64,000 bases of DNA from assembly GCF_004153545.1 (NCBI RefSeq), contig NZ_SDVA01000002.1:124001-188000 (forward strand). The letters run 5' to 3'. A program made the position numbers and the translations under genes. Shown piece after piece: positions 32,973-41,081 of this stretch. The notes below the pieces were generated by a model. It was not told the DNA's origin and did not search any database. It saw only the letters and a program-made list of their open reading frames with translations. How positions within the stretch are numbered: the stretch's first letter is position 1; the number at the start of each line of letters is the position of its first letter. The stretch is from Serinicoccus sediminis. Lineage in GTDB: Bacteria > Actinomycetota > Actinomycetes > Actinomycetales > Dermatophilaceae.

Positions 32973-33554
32973 ATGAGCCAGGACCGTCGCGAGCAGATCG
33001 TGTCCGCAGCGCGGGAGATCGTCGCCGAGGAGGGTCTCGAGGCGATGAGCGTGCGCAACGTCGCCCGTCGTGCCGGGATCGGCCCGAGCACGCTGCGGCA
33101 CTACTTTCCCACCCAGAAGGACCTCTACGAGGAGGTCCTGCGCCCGGCCCTCGACCACGTCGTGTCCGACCTGCGCATCGAGGACCGCCAGCTGCCCCCG
33201 CGCACCCGCCTCGCCGAGTGCCTCGTGCAGTTCGTCCCGCCGGGTTTCCGGCAGGCCGACACGTTGTCGCTGTGGCTGGCGTCCTACGCCGCCGCGGTGG
33301 GGCCGAACGCCAGCGAGCCCGAGAGCAGGACCCTCGAGTCGCTGGCCGCCCTGGGCCGCGAGCGGATCGACACGTGGCTGGGGGTCCTGGAGGAGGAGGG
33401 CGCCCTGCTGCTGGGGCGGGAGCGCGCGCTGCGCCTCCTCCTGTCCACGCTGGACGGCATCTGCCTCCAGCTCCTGACGCCCGGGACGGTCTTCCTGCCC
33501 GAGCACGTCGAGCCGACGGTCGCGGACGTCGTGTCCCTGCTCGTCCCGGGGTGA
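32973..33554 (+). CDS. TetR family transcriptional regulator
   Basis: A 193-residue repressor: HTH residues 6-52 (RREQIVSAAREIVAEEGLEAMSVRNVARRAGIGPSTLRHYF, a standard TetR signature), then the C-terminal ligand domain (LSLWLASYAAAVGPNASEPES; LLLSTLDGICLQLL). ATG at 32973 has a GGGAGC site upstream. It is divergent from the Sm_multidrug_ex gene, and two 17-bp palindromes lie between them, so the pair is likely a self-regulated efflux-type module. The ligand is unknown. Confidence 0.9.
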   Translation: MSQDRREQIVSAAREIVAEEGLEAMSVRNVARRAGIGPSTLRHYFPTQKDLYEEVLRPALDHVVSDLRIEDRQLPPRTRLAECLVQFVPPGFRQADTLSLWLASYAAAVGPNASEPESRTLESLAALGRERIDTWLGVLEEEGALLLGRERALRLLLSTLDGICLQLLTPGTVFLPEHVEPTVADVVSLLVPG

Positions 33555-33599
33555 GGCGCGCAGGCCCGACCGGATGCGCCCCCTTCTGCGGGCCGGGCC

Positions 33600-34256
33600 T
33601 CAGGCGAGCTGCCAGGTGCCGTCCGGGGCACAGCGGACCACCCGGTCGGGCGCGTCCGAGCGCTCGCGGATCCGGCGCGCGTTGGCCTCGTCCACCCGCT
33701 CGACCCAGGCCTCCGCCTGCGCCTGCGTCTTGCCGAACTCGACGTGCCGCGCCACCAGCTGGGTGTGCCGCTGCTCCTCGTCGACCTCGACGCTCCACAC
33801 CGCGTCCAGCCGGGCCCGCGCCGCCCGCCACCGCTCGTCCGGGTCGAGCAGGTAGTTGCCCTCGGTGACGACGAGGCGCACCGAGGGCAGCACGGCCAGC
33901 GCGGCGGCGAGCGGCTGCTCCAGGGTGCGCTCGAAGCCGGGGGCGTAGACGGTGTCGGTGGTGTCCTCGCGCAACCGGGCGAGCAGAGCGGCATACCCCT
34001 CGGCGTCGAAGGTCTCCGGGGCGCCCTTGCGGTCGATGAGGCCCAGCCGCTCCAGCTGGGCGTCGGCGAGGTGGAAGCCGTCCATCGGCACGTGCCCGAC
34101 GTGCTCCTCCCCGTGCCGCTGCGCGAGGGCGGCGATGAGCTCGTCGGCGAAGGTCGACTTGCCCGAGCCGGGCAGCCCCACGATCCCGAGCAGCCCCCGA
34201 CCCTCCCCGGGGACGAGCGCGTCGGCGAGGTCGAGGAGGTCGGGCGCGAGCGGCAT
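33600..34256 (-). CDS. Nucleoside/nucleotide kinase family (uridine kinase/PanK-like) P-loop protein
   Basis: A 218-residue kinase-fold protein. Walker A LLGIVGLPGSGKSTFADEL (about 26-44), HVPMDGFHLADAQLERLGLIDRKGAPETFDAEGY (the typical uridine kinase/pantothenate kinase substrate lid, about 66-99, quoted by region), and VTEGNYLLDPDERW (near 140) closely match actinobacterial nucleoside/nucleotide kinase proteins of the FruT/UdK-PanK type. Phosphoryl acceptor is unknown; fructose-related or nucleoside-like substrates are reported for relatives. ATG at 34256 lies in a GGCATACC motif. It stands alone convergent with the TetR gene. Confidence 0.82.
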   Translation of the reverse strand: MPLAPDLLDLADALVPGEGRGLLGIVGLPGSGKSTFADELIAALAQRHGEEHVGHVPMDGFHLADAQLERLGLIDRKGAPETFDAEGYAALLARLREDTTDTVYAPGFERTLEQPLAAALAVLPSVRLVVTEGNYLLDPDERWRAARARLDAVWSVEVDEEQRHTQLVARHVEFGKTQAQAEAWVERVDEANARRIRERSDAPDRVVRCAPDGTWQLA

Positions 34257-34366
34257 ACCCCTCACTCTGGCAGATGCTGCGCCGCCGGACGGGCACCACG
34301 ACCCTGCTCCCGGCAGGACGCGCCTGGCTCTGGCCGTGGTGCCCGCCGGTCCGCACCGGGTGGGGC

Positions 34367-35095
34367 TCAGTCGCGGCGCCAGACCGAGACGTGGCTCTCC
34401 GACTCCGCGGTGAACGGCGCCCCGGACCAGTCCGACGACCGCGACTCCAACGACATCCCGGCCATCCGGGCCATGAGGTCGAGCTCGCTCGGCCACACGT
34501 AGCGGAAGCGGTGCGGGTGGTAGCGGTAGGTTCCGTCCGGCTGTCGCTCGTAGTGGTGCGAGGTGGCCCGCTGGGTCACCGGGTCGTAGGTGTCGAGGCC
34601 GACGTGCCCTTCGCTCACGTCGAAGGGCACGGTCGTCTGCCCCGGGGGCAGCCGCCGCAGTGCCGGGACGCCCACCTCGACGACGAACCGGCCGCCGGGA
34701 CCCAGGTGCCGTGCGGCGTTGGCGAAGCAGGCGACCTGCTCGTCCTGCGTGCAGAGGTTGCCGACGGTGTTGAAGACGAGGTAGACGAGCGCGAAGGCGC
34801 CCTCGACCCGGGCGGTCGCCATGTCGCCGACGACCACCGGCAGGGCGGGGCGCTTGCGGTGCAGCTGCTCGACCATCGGCGCGGACAGCTCGATGCCGGT
34901 GACGTCCACGCCCCGATCCGCGAGCGGTATGCCGACCCGGCCCGTCCCGATCGCGAGCTCCAGCGCGCGGCCCCCACCGGCCAGGTGGGTCAGGAGGTCG
35001 ACCGTGGGGTCGAGGACATCGGGGGCGAACATCGCGGCGCTCGCCTCGTCGTACCGGGCGGCCGTCTCGGCGTCCCACCGGTCGCTGGAGGTCAT
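34367..35095 (-). CDS. SAM-dependent class I methyltransferase
   Basis: A 242-residue Rossmann methyltransferase. Motif I RALELAIGTGRVGIPLADRG (about 45-64), acidic loop VTGIELSAPMVEQL (near 68), motif II VVVGDMATARVEGAFALVYLVFNTVGNL (near 90-117 by region) and motif III LGPGGRFVVEVGVP (near 135). The C-terminal sheet carries HRFRYVWPSELDLMARMAGMSLESRSSDW, usual in small-molecule methyltransferases. Acceptor unknown. ATG at 35095 directly precedes RWDAETAARYDEA. It is divergent from DUF2461 across 85 bp. Confidence 0.85.
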   Translation of the reverse strand: MTSSDRWDAETAARYDEASAAMFAPDVLDPTVDLLTHLAGGGRALELAIGTGRVGIPLADRGVDVTGIELSAPMVEQLHRKRPALPVVVGDMATARVEGAFALVYLVFNTVGNLCTQDEQVACFANAARHLGPGGRFVVEVGVPALRRLPPGQTTVPFDVSEGHVGLDTYDPVTQRATSHHYERQPDGTYRYHPHRFRYVWPSELDLMARMAGMSLESRSSDWSGAPFTAESESHVSVWRRD

Positions 35096-35180
35096 GCCCC
35101 CAACCTCGCCCTCCCTCGCCGCCCGAGCAACCGGATTTCGGCGAGGGGCGAGCTCGGCCACCAGCGGGCACACTGGTCGC

Positions 35181-35888
35181 ATGGGCAGCTTCACCGGCAT
35201 CCCGCACGCCGCGACCGACTTCTACGCGCGGCTCGAGGAGGACAACACCAAGGAGTTCTGGGCCCGGCACAAGGACGACTACGAGGCCCACGTCCGCGGC
35301 CCGATGGAGGCGCTGCTGGCCGAGCTGGAGCCGGAGTTCGGCGCGGCCAAGCTCTTCCGGCCGCACCGCGACGTGCGCTTCGGCCCGGACAAGACCCCCT
35401 GCAAGACGCACCAGGGCGCCTACGTCGCGGCCGCCGAGTCGACCGGGTGGTACCTCCAGGTCTCGGCCGACGGGCTGATGCTCGGCGGCGGCGCCTACCG
35501 GATGGACCCGGCCCGGCTGCGGTCCTACCGCGCCGCCGTGGACTCCCCCGCCACCGGCCAGCAGCTGGAGCAGCTCGTCGGGGAGCTGCGCGCGGGCGGG
35601 TGGGAGATCGGCGGCGAGCAGGTCAAGACCGCCCCGCGCGGGTGGGACCGCGAGCACGAGCGGATCGAGCTGCTCCGGCACAAGGCGCTCACGTGTATGA
35701 CGTGGGTCGAGGACGGCGACGTCGTCACCACCCCGCGGCTCGTCGAGGAGGTACGGGCCCGCTGGGGGGTGGTCCGGCCCCTCGTGGAGTGGCTCGCCGC
35801 GACCGACACCGGCCCGGCGGGCGGACAGGGTGCCGACGGCAGCACCACCTTCGACCCGGGGCGGGACGTCGCCGGGGGCCCGCCGTGA
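35181..35888 (+). CDS. DUF2461 domain protein
   Basis: A 235-residue cytoplasmic protein with the DUF2461 pattern: TDFYARLEEDNTKEFWARHKDDYEAHVRGPMEALLAEL, KLFRPHRDVRFGPDKTPCKTHQGAYV (the most conserved block, about residues 58-83) and YLQVSADGLMLGGGAYRM (parts quoted). The fold is known only from uncharacterised proteins; the many conserved basic residues suggest a nucleic acid or nucleotide ligand. A stop at 35886-35888 overlaps the next start region (GTGATG), so it is translated with the ASCH/HhH-like gene that follows, a co-occurrence that may bear on function. Confidence 0.82.
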   Translation: MGSFTGIPHAATDFYARLEEDNTKEFWARHKDDYEAHVRGPMEALLAELEPEFGAAKLFRPHRDVRFGPDKTPCKTHQGAYVAAAESTGWYLQVSADGLMLGGGAYRMDPARLRSYRAAVDSPATGQQLEQLVGELRAGGWEIGGEQVKTAPRGWDREHERIELLRHKALTCMTWVEDGDVVTTPRLVEEVRARWGVVRPLVEWLAATDTGPAGGQGADGSTTFDPGRDVAGGPP

Positions 35889-36676
35889 TGATCCGCCCGG
35901 CCGAGCTCGCGGCCATCCGGGCGGGGGAGGTCGACCTCGCGTTCCGCCGCTGGGACCGCCCGCGGGTCAGGGTCGGCACCCGGATGCGCACCGCCGTCGG
36001 GCTGGTCGAGGTCACCTCGGTCGAGCCGGTCACCCTGTCCGCGCTGCGGGCGGAGGACGCCCGCCGGGCCGGCGCCGCCAGCCTGACCGCGCTCAGGGAG
36101 GGCCTCGCCGCGCGGCCGGGAGGCACGGCATACCGCGTCGGGCTGAGGTATGCCGGGCCCGACCCGCGCGCGCAGCTGCGGGAGCAGGTCCCCGACGCGG
36201 GGGAGGTCGAGCGTCTGCGCGCGTGGCTGGACCGGCTGGACGCCGCCTCCTCGCACGGCCCGTGGACCCGCGCCACCCTCGAGCTCATCGACGCCCACCC
36301 GGAGGTGCGGGCGCCCGAGCTGGCCGCCCGGCTGGGGCGGGAGACGCCGTCGTGGAAGGCCGACGTCCGCAAGCTCAAGGAGAAGGGCCTGACCGAGTCG
36401 CTGGCGATCGGCTACCGTCTCTCGCCGCGTGGCGAGGCGGTGCTCGACCACGGCGGCCCGCCGCGTGAGCGCGCCCCGCGGCCGGCGGGCACCCCGCTGC
36501 CCCGGGAGATCGGCGCCCCGGCCACCCGGGCGCTGCGGGAGGCCGGCCTCACCACCCTCGAGGCGGTCGCCGGGCTCACCGAGGACGAGCTGCGCGCCCT
36601 GCACGGCGTCGGCCCCGTCGCCGTCGAGCGGCTCCGCGCGGCGCTCGCCGAGCGCGGGCAGGGTTTCCGCGGCTGA
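35885..36676 (+). CDS. ASCH-like and helix-hairpin-helix domain protein
   Basis: A 263-residue protein. The N-terminal about 95 residues (RPAELAAIRAGEVDLAFRRWDRPRVRVGTRMRTAVGLVEVTSVE) have the shape of an ASCH/PUA-like RNA- or nucleotide-binding domain. The middle has a winged-helix look (PELAARLGRETPSWKADVRKLKEKGLTESL). The C-terminal EAGLTTLEAVAGLTEDELRALHGVGPVAVERLRAALAERG is a helix-hairpin-helix pair (GVGP hairpin) as in DNA-repair and RNA-polymerase alpha tails. It overlaps DUF2461 (starts GTG 35885 or ATG 35888). The combination suggests nucleic acid handling; no enzyme motif is seen. Confidence 0.7.
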   Translation: MMIRPAELAAIRAGEVDLAFRRWDRPRVRVGTRMRTAVGLVEVTSVEPVTLSALRAEDARRAGAASLTALREGLAARPGGTAYRVGLRYAGPDPRAQLREQVPDAGEVERLRAWLDRLDAASSHGPWTRATLELIDAHPEVRAPELAARLGRETPSWKADVRKLKEKGLTESLAIGYRLSPRGEAVLDHGGPPRERAPRPAGTPLPREIGAPATRALREAGLTTLEAVAGLTEDELRALHGVGPVAVERLRAALAERGQGFRG

Positions 36677-36828
36677 CACTGCTCCGGCGTGGGTGGGCGG
36701 CACGGGCTCGGCCGGCACCCGCCCGGCCAGCACCCGCCCGGCCGGCCATCTCCGGCACAGCCTCCACTGCCGTCGCCACGTGCGTCACTCTGGCCCCACG
36801 CGCACCACGCTGCGGGCATCTGCGCAGC

Positions 36829-36868
36829 TGCGGGGGATGTCACCCTGTCTGGCGGACATGTCCCCGCA
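36829..36868. repeat. TGCGGGGA dyad element, copy 1
   Basis: TGCGGGGGATGTC (36829-36841) faces GACATGTCCCCGCA (36855-36868) in the 258-bp spacer between convergent genes. The flank has GCACCACGCTGCGGG as in other copies. Related elements lie at 44957-45014, 46242-46295 and 59467-59531. Confidence 0.75.
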
Positions 36869-36934
36869 CCGTGTGGCCTGTGTGGCTTCAGGGGTTCCCG
36901 GGAGGAGCGCCGACCCTCCGTGCCGGACGGCGAG

Positions 36935-37867
36935 CTACCCCCGGCGGTGCTGGGGCCAGCGGCCGGGGTCGTCCTCGAGGGCCGCCCGGTCCCACCCGCC
37001 GAGCTCGGCGGCGGCGGCATACGTGTCGTGGAGGAACCGGCCGAGCGCCGCGTCCGGGTCGTCCGCGTCGGCGACCACCTCGTAGGGCAGGAGGTACTGA
37101 CCGTTCGCCTCGCTCCAGAAGGCGCCCTCCGGACCGACGCGGGCCGCCTCGAACCCCTCCGGCTGCGGGTAGGCGTAGGCGTAGAACGCGCCCTCCTCGC
37201 CGCCGCCCGGCCAGAAGCCGCAGCTGGCCAGCTCGCGGGAGTACCCCTCGACCATGACCCAGTCGCCGCAGTTCGGCGCCCCACCGGGGTGCTCGGGGGC
37301 GGGGCGACCCGAGAAGCGCGTGCAGGCCAGGTCCATCGCGCCCCAGAAGAAGTGCACCGGGCTCACCTTGCCGACGAAGTGCGACCGGAACTCCCCCAGC
37401 ACGCGGTCGGCCTGGACCAGCTGCTGCCAGAACAGGTGGACCGCCTGCGCGTCGTAGGCCGCGTGCTCGTGGTCCTCGGCGAACGGGATCGCGGGGTCCA
37501 CCTCGTTCGGCGTCGCCTGGATGCGCGGCTCGAGCCCGAGCCGGCCCAGCGCCGCCAGGGTCTGCGCGTGGAAGTCCGCGACGGTCATCGGCCGCAGGTC
37601 GAAGGCCTCCTCGGCGCCGGTGCTCAGCCGCATCCGCAGCCGGTGGTCGACCAGGTCGAGCTCGAGGTCGAGCGCCCCCGCCGGCGTGTGGACCGTGCCG
37701 GTGGTGAGACCGCGCGGGCTGACGTAGAGCGTGACCTGCCACCAGTGGTTGACCAGGGGCGCGTAGGCCATCCGCACCTTGCCGACGACCTGGGTCCACA
37801 GGTGGAAGGTGTCCCGGGTGTCGGTCCAGTCGGCCACCTTGAGGCGCGGCCAGGGCTGTCGGCTCAT
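36935..37867 (-). CDS. DUF5996 family protein
   Basis: A 310-residue cytoplasmic protein matching the DUF5996 pattern: WPRLKVADWTDTRDTFHLWTQVVGKVRM at the start, then APLVNHWWQVTLYVSPRGLTTG, and HFFWGAMDLACTRFSGRPAPEHPGG (near 185-210) with the ending FWSEANGQYLLPYEVVADADD. Conserved Trp, His and Asp/Cys residues cluster in the middle block. No function is known for this family; its presence in many actinobacteria as single genes is consistent here. ATG at 37867 opens with MSRQPWPRL. Convergent with the ASCH/HhH-like gene. Confidence 0.8.
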   Translation of the reverse strand: MSRQPWPRLKVADWTDTRDTFHLWTQVVGKVRMAYAPLVNHWWQVTLYVSPRGLTTGTVHTPAGALDLELDLVDHRLRMRLSTGAEEAFDLRPMTVADFHAQTLAALGRLGLEPRIQATPNEVDPAIPFAEDHEHAAYDAQAVHLFWQQLVQADRVLGEFRSHFVGKVSPVHFFWGAMDLACTRFSGRPAPEHPGGAPNCGDWVMVEGYSRELASCGFWPGGGEEGAFYAYAYPQPEGFEAARVGPEGAFWSEANGQYLLPYEVVADADDPDAALGRFLHDTYAAAAELGGWDRAALEDDPGRWPQHRRG

Positions 37868-37939
37868 GAGCGTTCCCTTCGCTGGGTGCTGCTCACGCTA
37901 GAGCGACCGACCGCCCGCCACAAGGACCCGCCGACGGCC

Positions 37940-38422
37940 TCAGCAGTCGACGGTGCCCGAACGGTGCTTGGACGCGGTGAAGGTGCAGGTGTCCTGGATC
38001 GACCCGCGGCTGTTGCGCAGCGTGGCCTTGTCACCGGGCGTGTTGTTCCAGACGTAGTTGCCCTGGCCCCAGTAGAGGTCGGTCGAGGAGTTCGTGCCCT
38101 TGCCGGTGTGCAGGACGATGGTCTTCCCCGCCTTCAGACTGACCCCCCGCGGGACGGTGTAGGTGTGGTTCTGCTGGTCCCGCACCGTCCAGCCGGTCAG
38201 GGTGACCGAGGTGCGGCCGGTGTTCTTGATGGCGATCTTCTCGCGGTTGATCTTGGCGTTGGTCCGCTCGTCCTTCCCGGAGGGGTCCGCGACGAAGGTG
38301 GTGAAGCGCACCGCCGACGCCGCATCCGCGCCGGGCACCGGGCCGGCGCCGAGGGCCAGGGTGACGCCGAGCGCCATCGCGCTGACGAGGGCGGGGAACG
38401 GGCGGGCAGGCAGAGCGGGCAC
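37940..38422 (-). CDS. Secreted lamin-tail domain protein
   Basis: A 160-residue exported protein. Residues 1-35 form a signal peptide (PFPALVSAMALGVTLALGAGPVPGADA) with AxA-like cleavage near ADAAS. The mature domain FTTFVADPSGKDERTNAKINREKIAIKNTGRTSVTLTGWTVRDQQNHTYTVPRGVSLKAGKTIVLHTGKG (blocks) is a lamin-tail fold, with IAIKNTG, LTGWTVRD and LKAGKTIVLHTGKG as its signatures, also found in extracellular nucleases and calcium-binding wall proteins. A single pair of cysteines (DTCTF and the last residue) may form a disulfide. It has no partner nuclease domain, so a surface or DNA-binding role is speculation. Confidence 0.78.
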   Translation of the reverse strand: MPALPARPFPALVSAMALGVTLALGAGPVPGADAASAVRFTTFVADPSGKDERTNAKINREKIAIKNTGRTSVTLTGWTVRDQQNHTYTVPRGVSLKAGKTIVLHTGKGTNSSTDLYWGQGNYVWNNTPGDKATLRNSRGSIQDTCTFTASKHRSGTVDC

Positions 38423-38593
38423 GAGAGCCTCCTGGGACAGCGGTGGGGTGACACCGGGGTCCCGGGCAGCGACAAGTTACCAGACGGTATGGAGGTGGAC
38501 CTCACCCCTCGGGGTGGGTCACCAGCCCCACGCTGCGGACCGGCTCACGGGCCCGGGTCGCGGCGGCGACCGCAGGCTCCTAGGGTCCCTCGC

Positions 38594-38917
38594 ATGAGCC
38601 AGCACGGGACGAATGACTCCAGCAGCAGCAGCAGCAGCAGCAGCGACGACCTGGTCCTGCACCTCGGGCACGAGGAGCTCGTGGTGCGCCAACGGTTCGA
38701 GACCCTGAGCATCGCCAACGACGTGCTCATCGGGCTGTGGTTCCTCGTCGGCAGCGTGCTGTTCTTCAGCGAGTCGACGGCGACCGCGGGCACCTGGCTG
38801 TTCGTCATCGGCTCGGCCCAGATGCTCATCCGCCCGGTCATCCGGCTGGCCCGCCGGCTGCGCCTCCAGCGCTACCGGCCCGCCGGCGAGGGCTCGGAGC
38901 ACGCCTTCGACTTCTGA
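38594..38917 (+). CDS. YrhK-like membrane protein with poly-Ser tract
   Basis: A 107-residue protein with two membrane helices: RFETLSIANDVLIGLWFLVGSVLFF and TWLFVIGSAQMLIRPVIRLARRL (blocks), the YrhK-like pattern. The N-terminal nine-Ser run is encoded by TCC followed by eight AGC codons (38620-38646), a microsatellite that could expand or contract without changing frame. YrhK-like domains are usually paired with other membrane domains; the function is not known. Predicted leaderless: TAGGGT is 7 nt before the ATG at 38594. It is divergent from the lamin-tail gene. Confidence 0.8.
   Translation: MSQHGTNDSSSSSSSSSDDLVLHLGHEELVVRQRFETLSIANDVLIGLWFLVGSVLFFSESTATAGTWLFVIGSAQMLIRPVIRLARRLRLQRYRPAGEGSEHAFDF
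38620..38646. repeat. AGC trinucleotide microsatellite
   Basis: Eight consecutive AGC units inside the YrhK-like gene encode part of a Ser run. Slipped-strand changes would keep the frame. Confidence 0.85.
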
Positions 38918-38957
38918 GGTCTGCCGTCGACGCCTGAGGTGCGCCGGTCGGCGCGGC

Positions 38958-41081
38958 TCAGGCGCCCCGGCCCTCGGCGGCCTCCCACGCCTCCAGCACA
39001 CGACCCGGGGTGAACGGTAGCTCCCGCAGCCGCACCCCCGTCGCGTCGAAGACCGCGTTGCCGATGGCGGCCGGCACCCCGACGATGCCGACCTCACCGA
39101 TGCCCTTGGCCCCGGTGGCGCCCATCCAGGGGTCGGGCTCACCGACCCAGCCCACCTCGAGGTCGACGACGTCGGCGTGCGCCGCGACGTGGTAGCCGGC
39201 GAGGTCGCCGTTGACGACGTGGCCGAAGCGGGGGTCGCGGTAGGACTCCTCGAAGAGCGCGCCGGAGATCCCCATGGTCATGCCGCCGATGAACTGGCTG
39301 CGGGCGGTCCGGGGGTTCATGATCCGACCGCCGTCGAAGTGGCCGTACATCCGGCGCACCCGCACCTTCCCGGACACCTCGCTCACGGCGACCTCGGCGA
39401 AGTGCGCGCCGAAGGCCATCCGGGTCACGCCGCGTACGCCCTGCGGCATCCGGGTCCGCGCCCGGGCGGTCGCCCCCTCCTCGGGGTGCTCGCCGTGCTC
39501 GGTGCGGAAGGCGTGCGCCGCCTCGACGACGGCCGAGCCCCACCCGAAGGTGCCGGTGCTGCCGCCGGCGATGATCGCCGCCGGGGCGTCGGTCGTGCCG
39601 ATCCGCGCGTCCACCGCGTCCTCCGGCACCCCCAGCGCCTGCGCGGCGATCTGGGCCAGCACCGTGCGGGCGCCGGTGCCGATGTCGCTGGCCTGCATGC
39701 TCACGACGTAGCGCTCGTCGGCGAAGGTGACCCGCGCCAGGCTGGGCCCCATCGACATCTGCGGGAAGCTCGCGGCCGCCACGCCCTGACCGATCCACCA
39801 CTCGCCCTCGCGGCGACGGCGCCGCTGCTGCTCGAAGCCGAAGATCCGGGCGCCCTCGGTGAGGCAGGTGGTGACGTGCCGGCTGCTCCACGGCCGCCCG
39901 GACTCCGGGTCGGCGCCCGGTTCGTTGCGCAGCCGCAGCTCGACCGGGTCGACCCCGGTCGCGTGCGCCAGCTCGTCCATCGCGGTCTCCAGCGCGAACA
40001 TCCCGGTGTACTCCCCCGGCGCCCGCATGAAGGTCCCGGGAGCGATGTCCAGGTCCTGGGTGCGGTATGCCGTCCGCCGGGTCGACGAGGCGTACATCGA
40101 CAGCGTCGGCCCGGCCGTCGGGTCCATCCACGGGATCACCCGGGAGACGGGGGCGTAGACCTGGTGGTCGATCGCGGTGAGCCGGCCGTCGGCGTCGGCG
40201 GCGAGCGCCACCCGCTGCGTCGTCGGCGGGCGGTAGCCGGTGCCGGCGGACATCTGCGGCCGGGTCAGTGCCACCTTCACCGGGTGGCCCGGCAGCAGCT
40301 TGGCGGCCATGACGGTGGCCATGGTGTGCGGGTGCGGGACGCCCTTCGTGCCGAAGGAGCCCCCGATGTAGGGCGAGACCACCTCGACCTGGGTGGGGAG
40401 CAGCCCGAACGCCCCGGCGATGACCCCTTGCGGGGCGATGACGCCCTGGTTGGTGTCCCAGAGGGTGAGCCGCGTGGTGCGCGGGCCGGACAGCCGGCCG
40501 GCGCCGTGGTGCCAGAGCGCGGTGACCGCGTGCGGCTCGATGGGGTGGTGGTGGTTCGTGGGGGTGGTGTAGGTCCCCTCGACGCGGTGGGTGGCCCCGG
40601 CGAGGGCGCCGTCGACGTCGCCGTCGCGGTAGCGGCCGGGGTAGATCGCCATCACCCGACGCAGCTCACGCACGTCCTCCCCCTCGGGGTCGGGCCGGGT
40701 CGCGGCCTGCTCGGGGGCGTAGTCGACACGCAGCAGGGACGCGGCATACCGGGCCTGCTCGGCGCTGTCGGCGACGACGGCCGCGACGATCTCGCCGCGG
40801 TACCGGACCCGTGACCGCCGCAGCACCGTCAGGGTGGGCAGGGTCGGGGCGATGCGCGGGGCGTTCTCGTGGGTGAGGACGAGCCGCACGCCGGGCACCG
40901 CCCGCGCCGCCTCGTCGTCGATCCGCGTGATGCGGCCCAGGGCGACCGTCGCCAGGACGGGTGCGAGGTGCAGCGCCCCCTCCTGCACGTGCTCATCGGC
41001 GTAGGGCGCCAGGCCGGCCACCTTGAGGGGGGCGTCCACCCGGGTGCGGTCGCGGGCGCCCTCCATCGCCGCCTCGCTCAT
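38958..41081 (-). CDS. Xanthine dehydrogenase/aldehyde oxidoreductase molybdenum subunit
   Basis: The 707-residue large subunit of a molybdenum hydroxylase (PaoC/XdhA type), which binds molybdopterin and oxidises aldehydes or purines. The catalytic Glu lies in GAKGIGEVGIVGVPAAIGNAVFDATGVRLRELPFTP (the typical GE.g.vgvpaai motif, near 655-690, quoted by region). TFMRAPGEYTGMFALETAMDEL (near 340) is the usual substrate-channel block. There is no N-terminal signal. ATG at 41081 overlaps the stop of the FAD subunit (ATGA), giving the operon order FeS, FAD, Mo as in PaoABC. Substrate unknown; an aldehyde role is inferred from the FAD subunit's extra cluster. Confidence 0.9.
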   Translation of the reverse strand: MSEAAMEGARDRTRVDAPLKVAGLAPYADEHVQEGALHLAPVLATVALGRITRIDDEAARAVPGVRLVLTHENAPRIAPTLPTLTVLRRSRVRYRGEIVAAVVADSAEQARYAASLLRVDYAPEQAATRPDPEGEDVRELRRVMAIYPGRYRDGDVDGALAGATHRVEGTYTTPTNHHHPIEPHAVTALWHHGAGRLSGPRTTRLTLWDTNQGVIAPQGVIAGAFGLLPTQVEVVSPYIGGSFGTKGVPHPHTMATVMAAKLLPGHPVKVALTRPQMSAGTGYRPPTTQRVALAADADGRLTAIDHQVYAPVSRVIPWMDPTAGPTLSMYASSTRRTAYRTQDLDIAPGTFMRAPGEYTGMFALETAMDELAHATGVDPVELRLRNEPGADPESGRPWSSRHVTTCLTEGARIFGFEQQRRRRREGEWWIGQGVAAASFPQMSMGPSLARVTFADERYVVSMQASDIGTGARTVLAQIAAQALGVPEDAVDARIGTTDAPAAIIAGGSTGTFGWGSAVVEAAHAFRTEHGEHPEEGATARARTRMPQGVRGVTRMAFGAHFAEVAVSEVSGKVRVRRMYGHFDGGRIMNPRTARSQFIGGMTMGISGALFEESYRDPRFGHVVNGDLAGYHVAAHADVVDLEVGWVGEPDPWMGATGAKGIGEVGIVGVPAAIGNAVFDATGVRLRELPFTPGRVLEAWEAAEGRGA

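Noticed and set aside
31687-34356. A long minus frame of 889 codons across the PPOX, exporter and kinase region
   Set aside because: It passes antisense or out of frame through genes with clear motifs; only its last 213 codons are a real protein.
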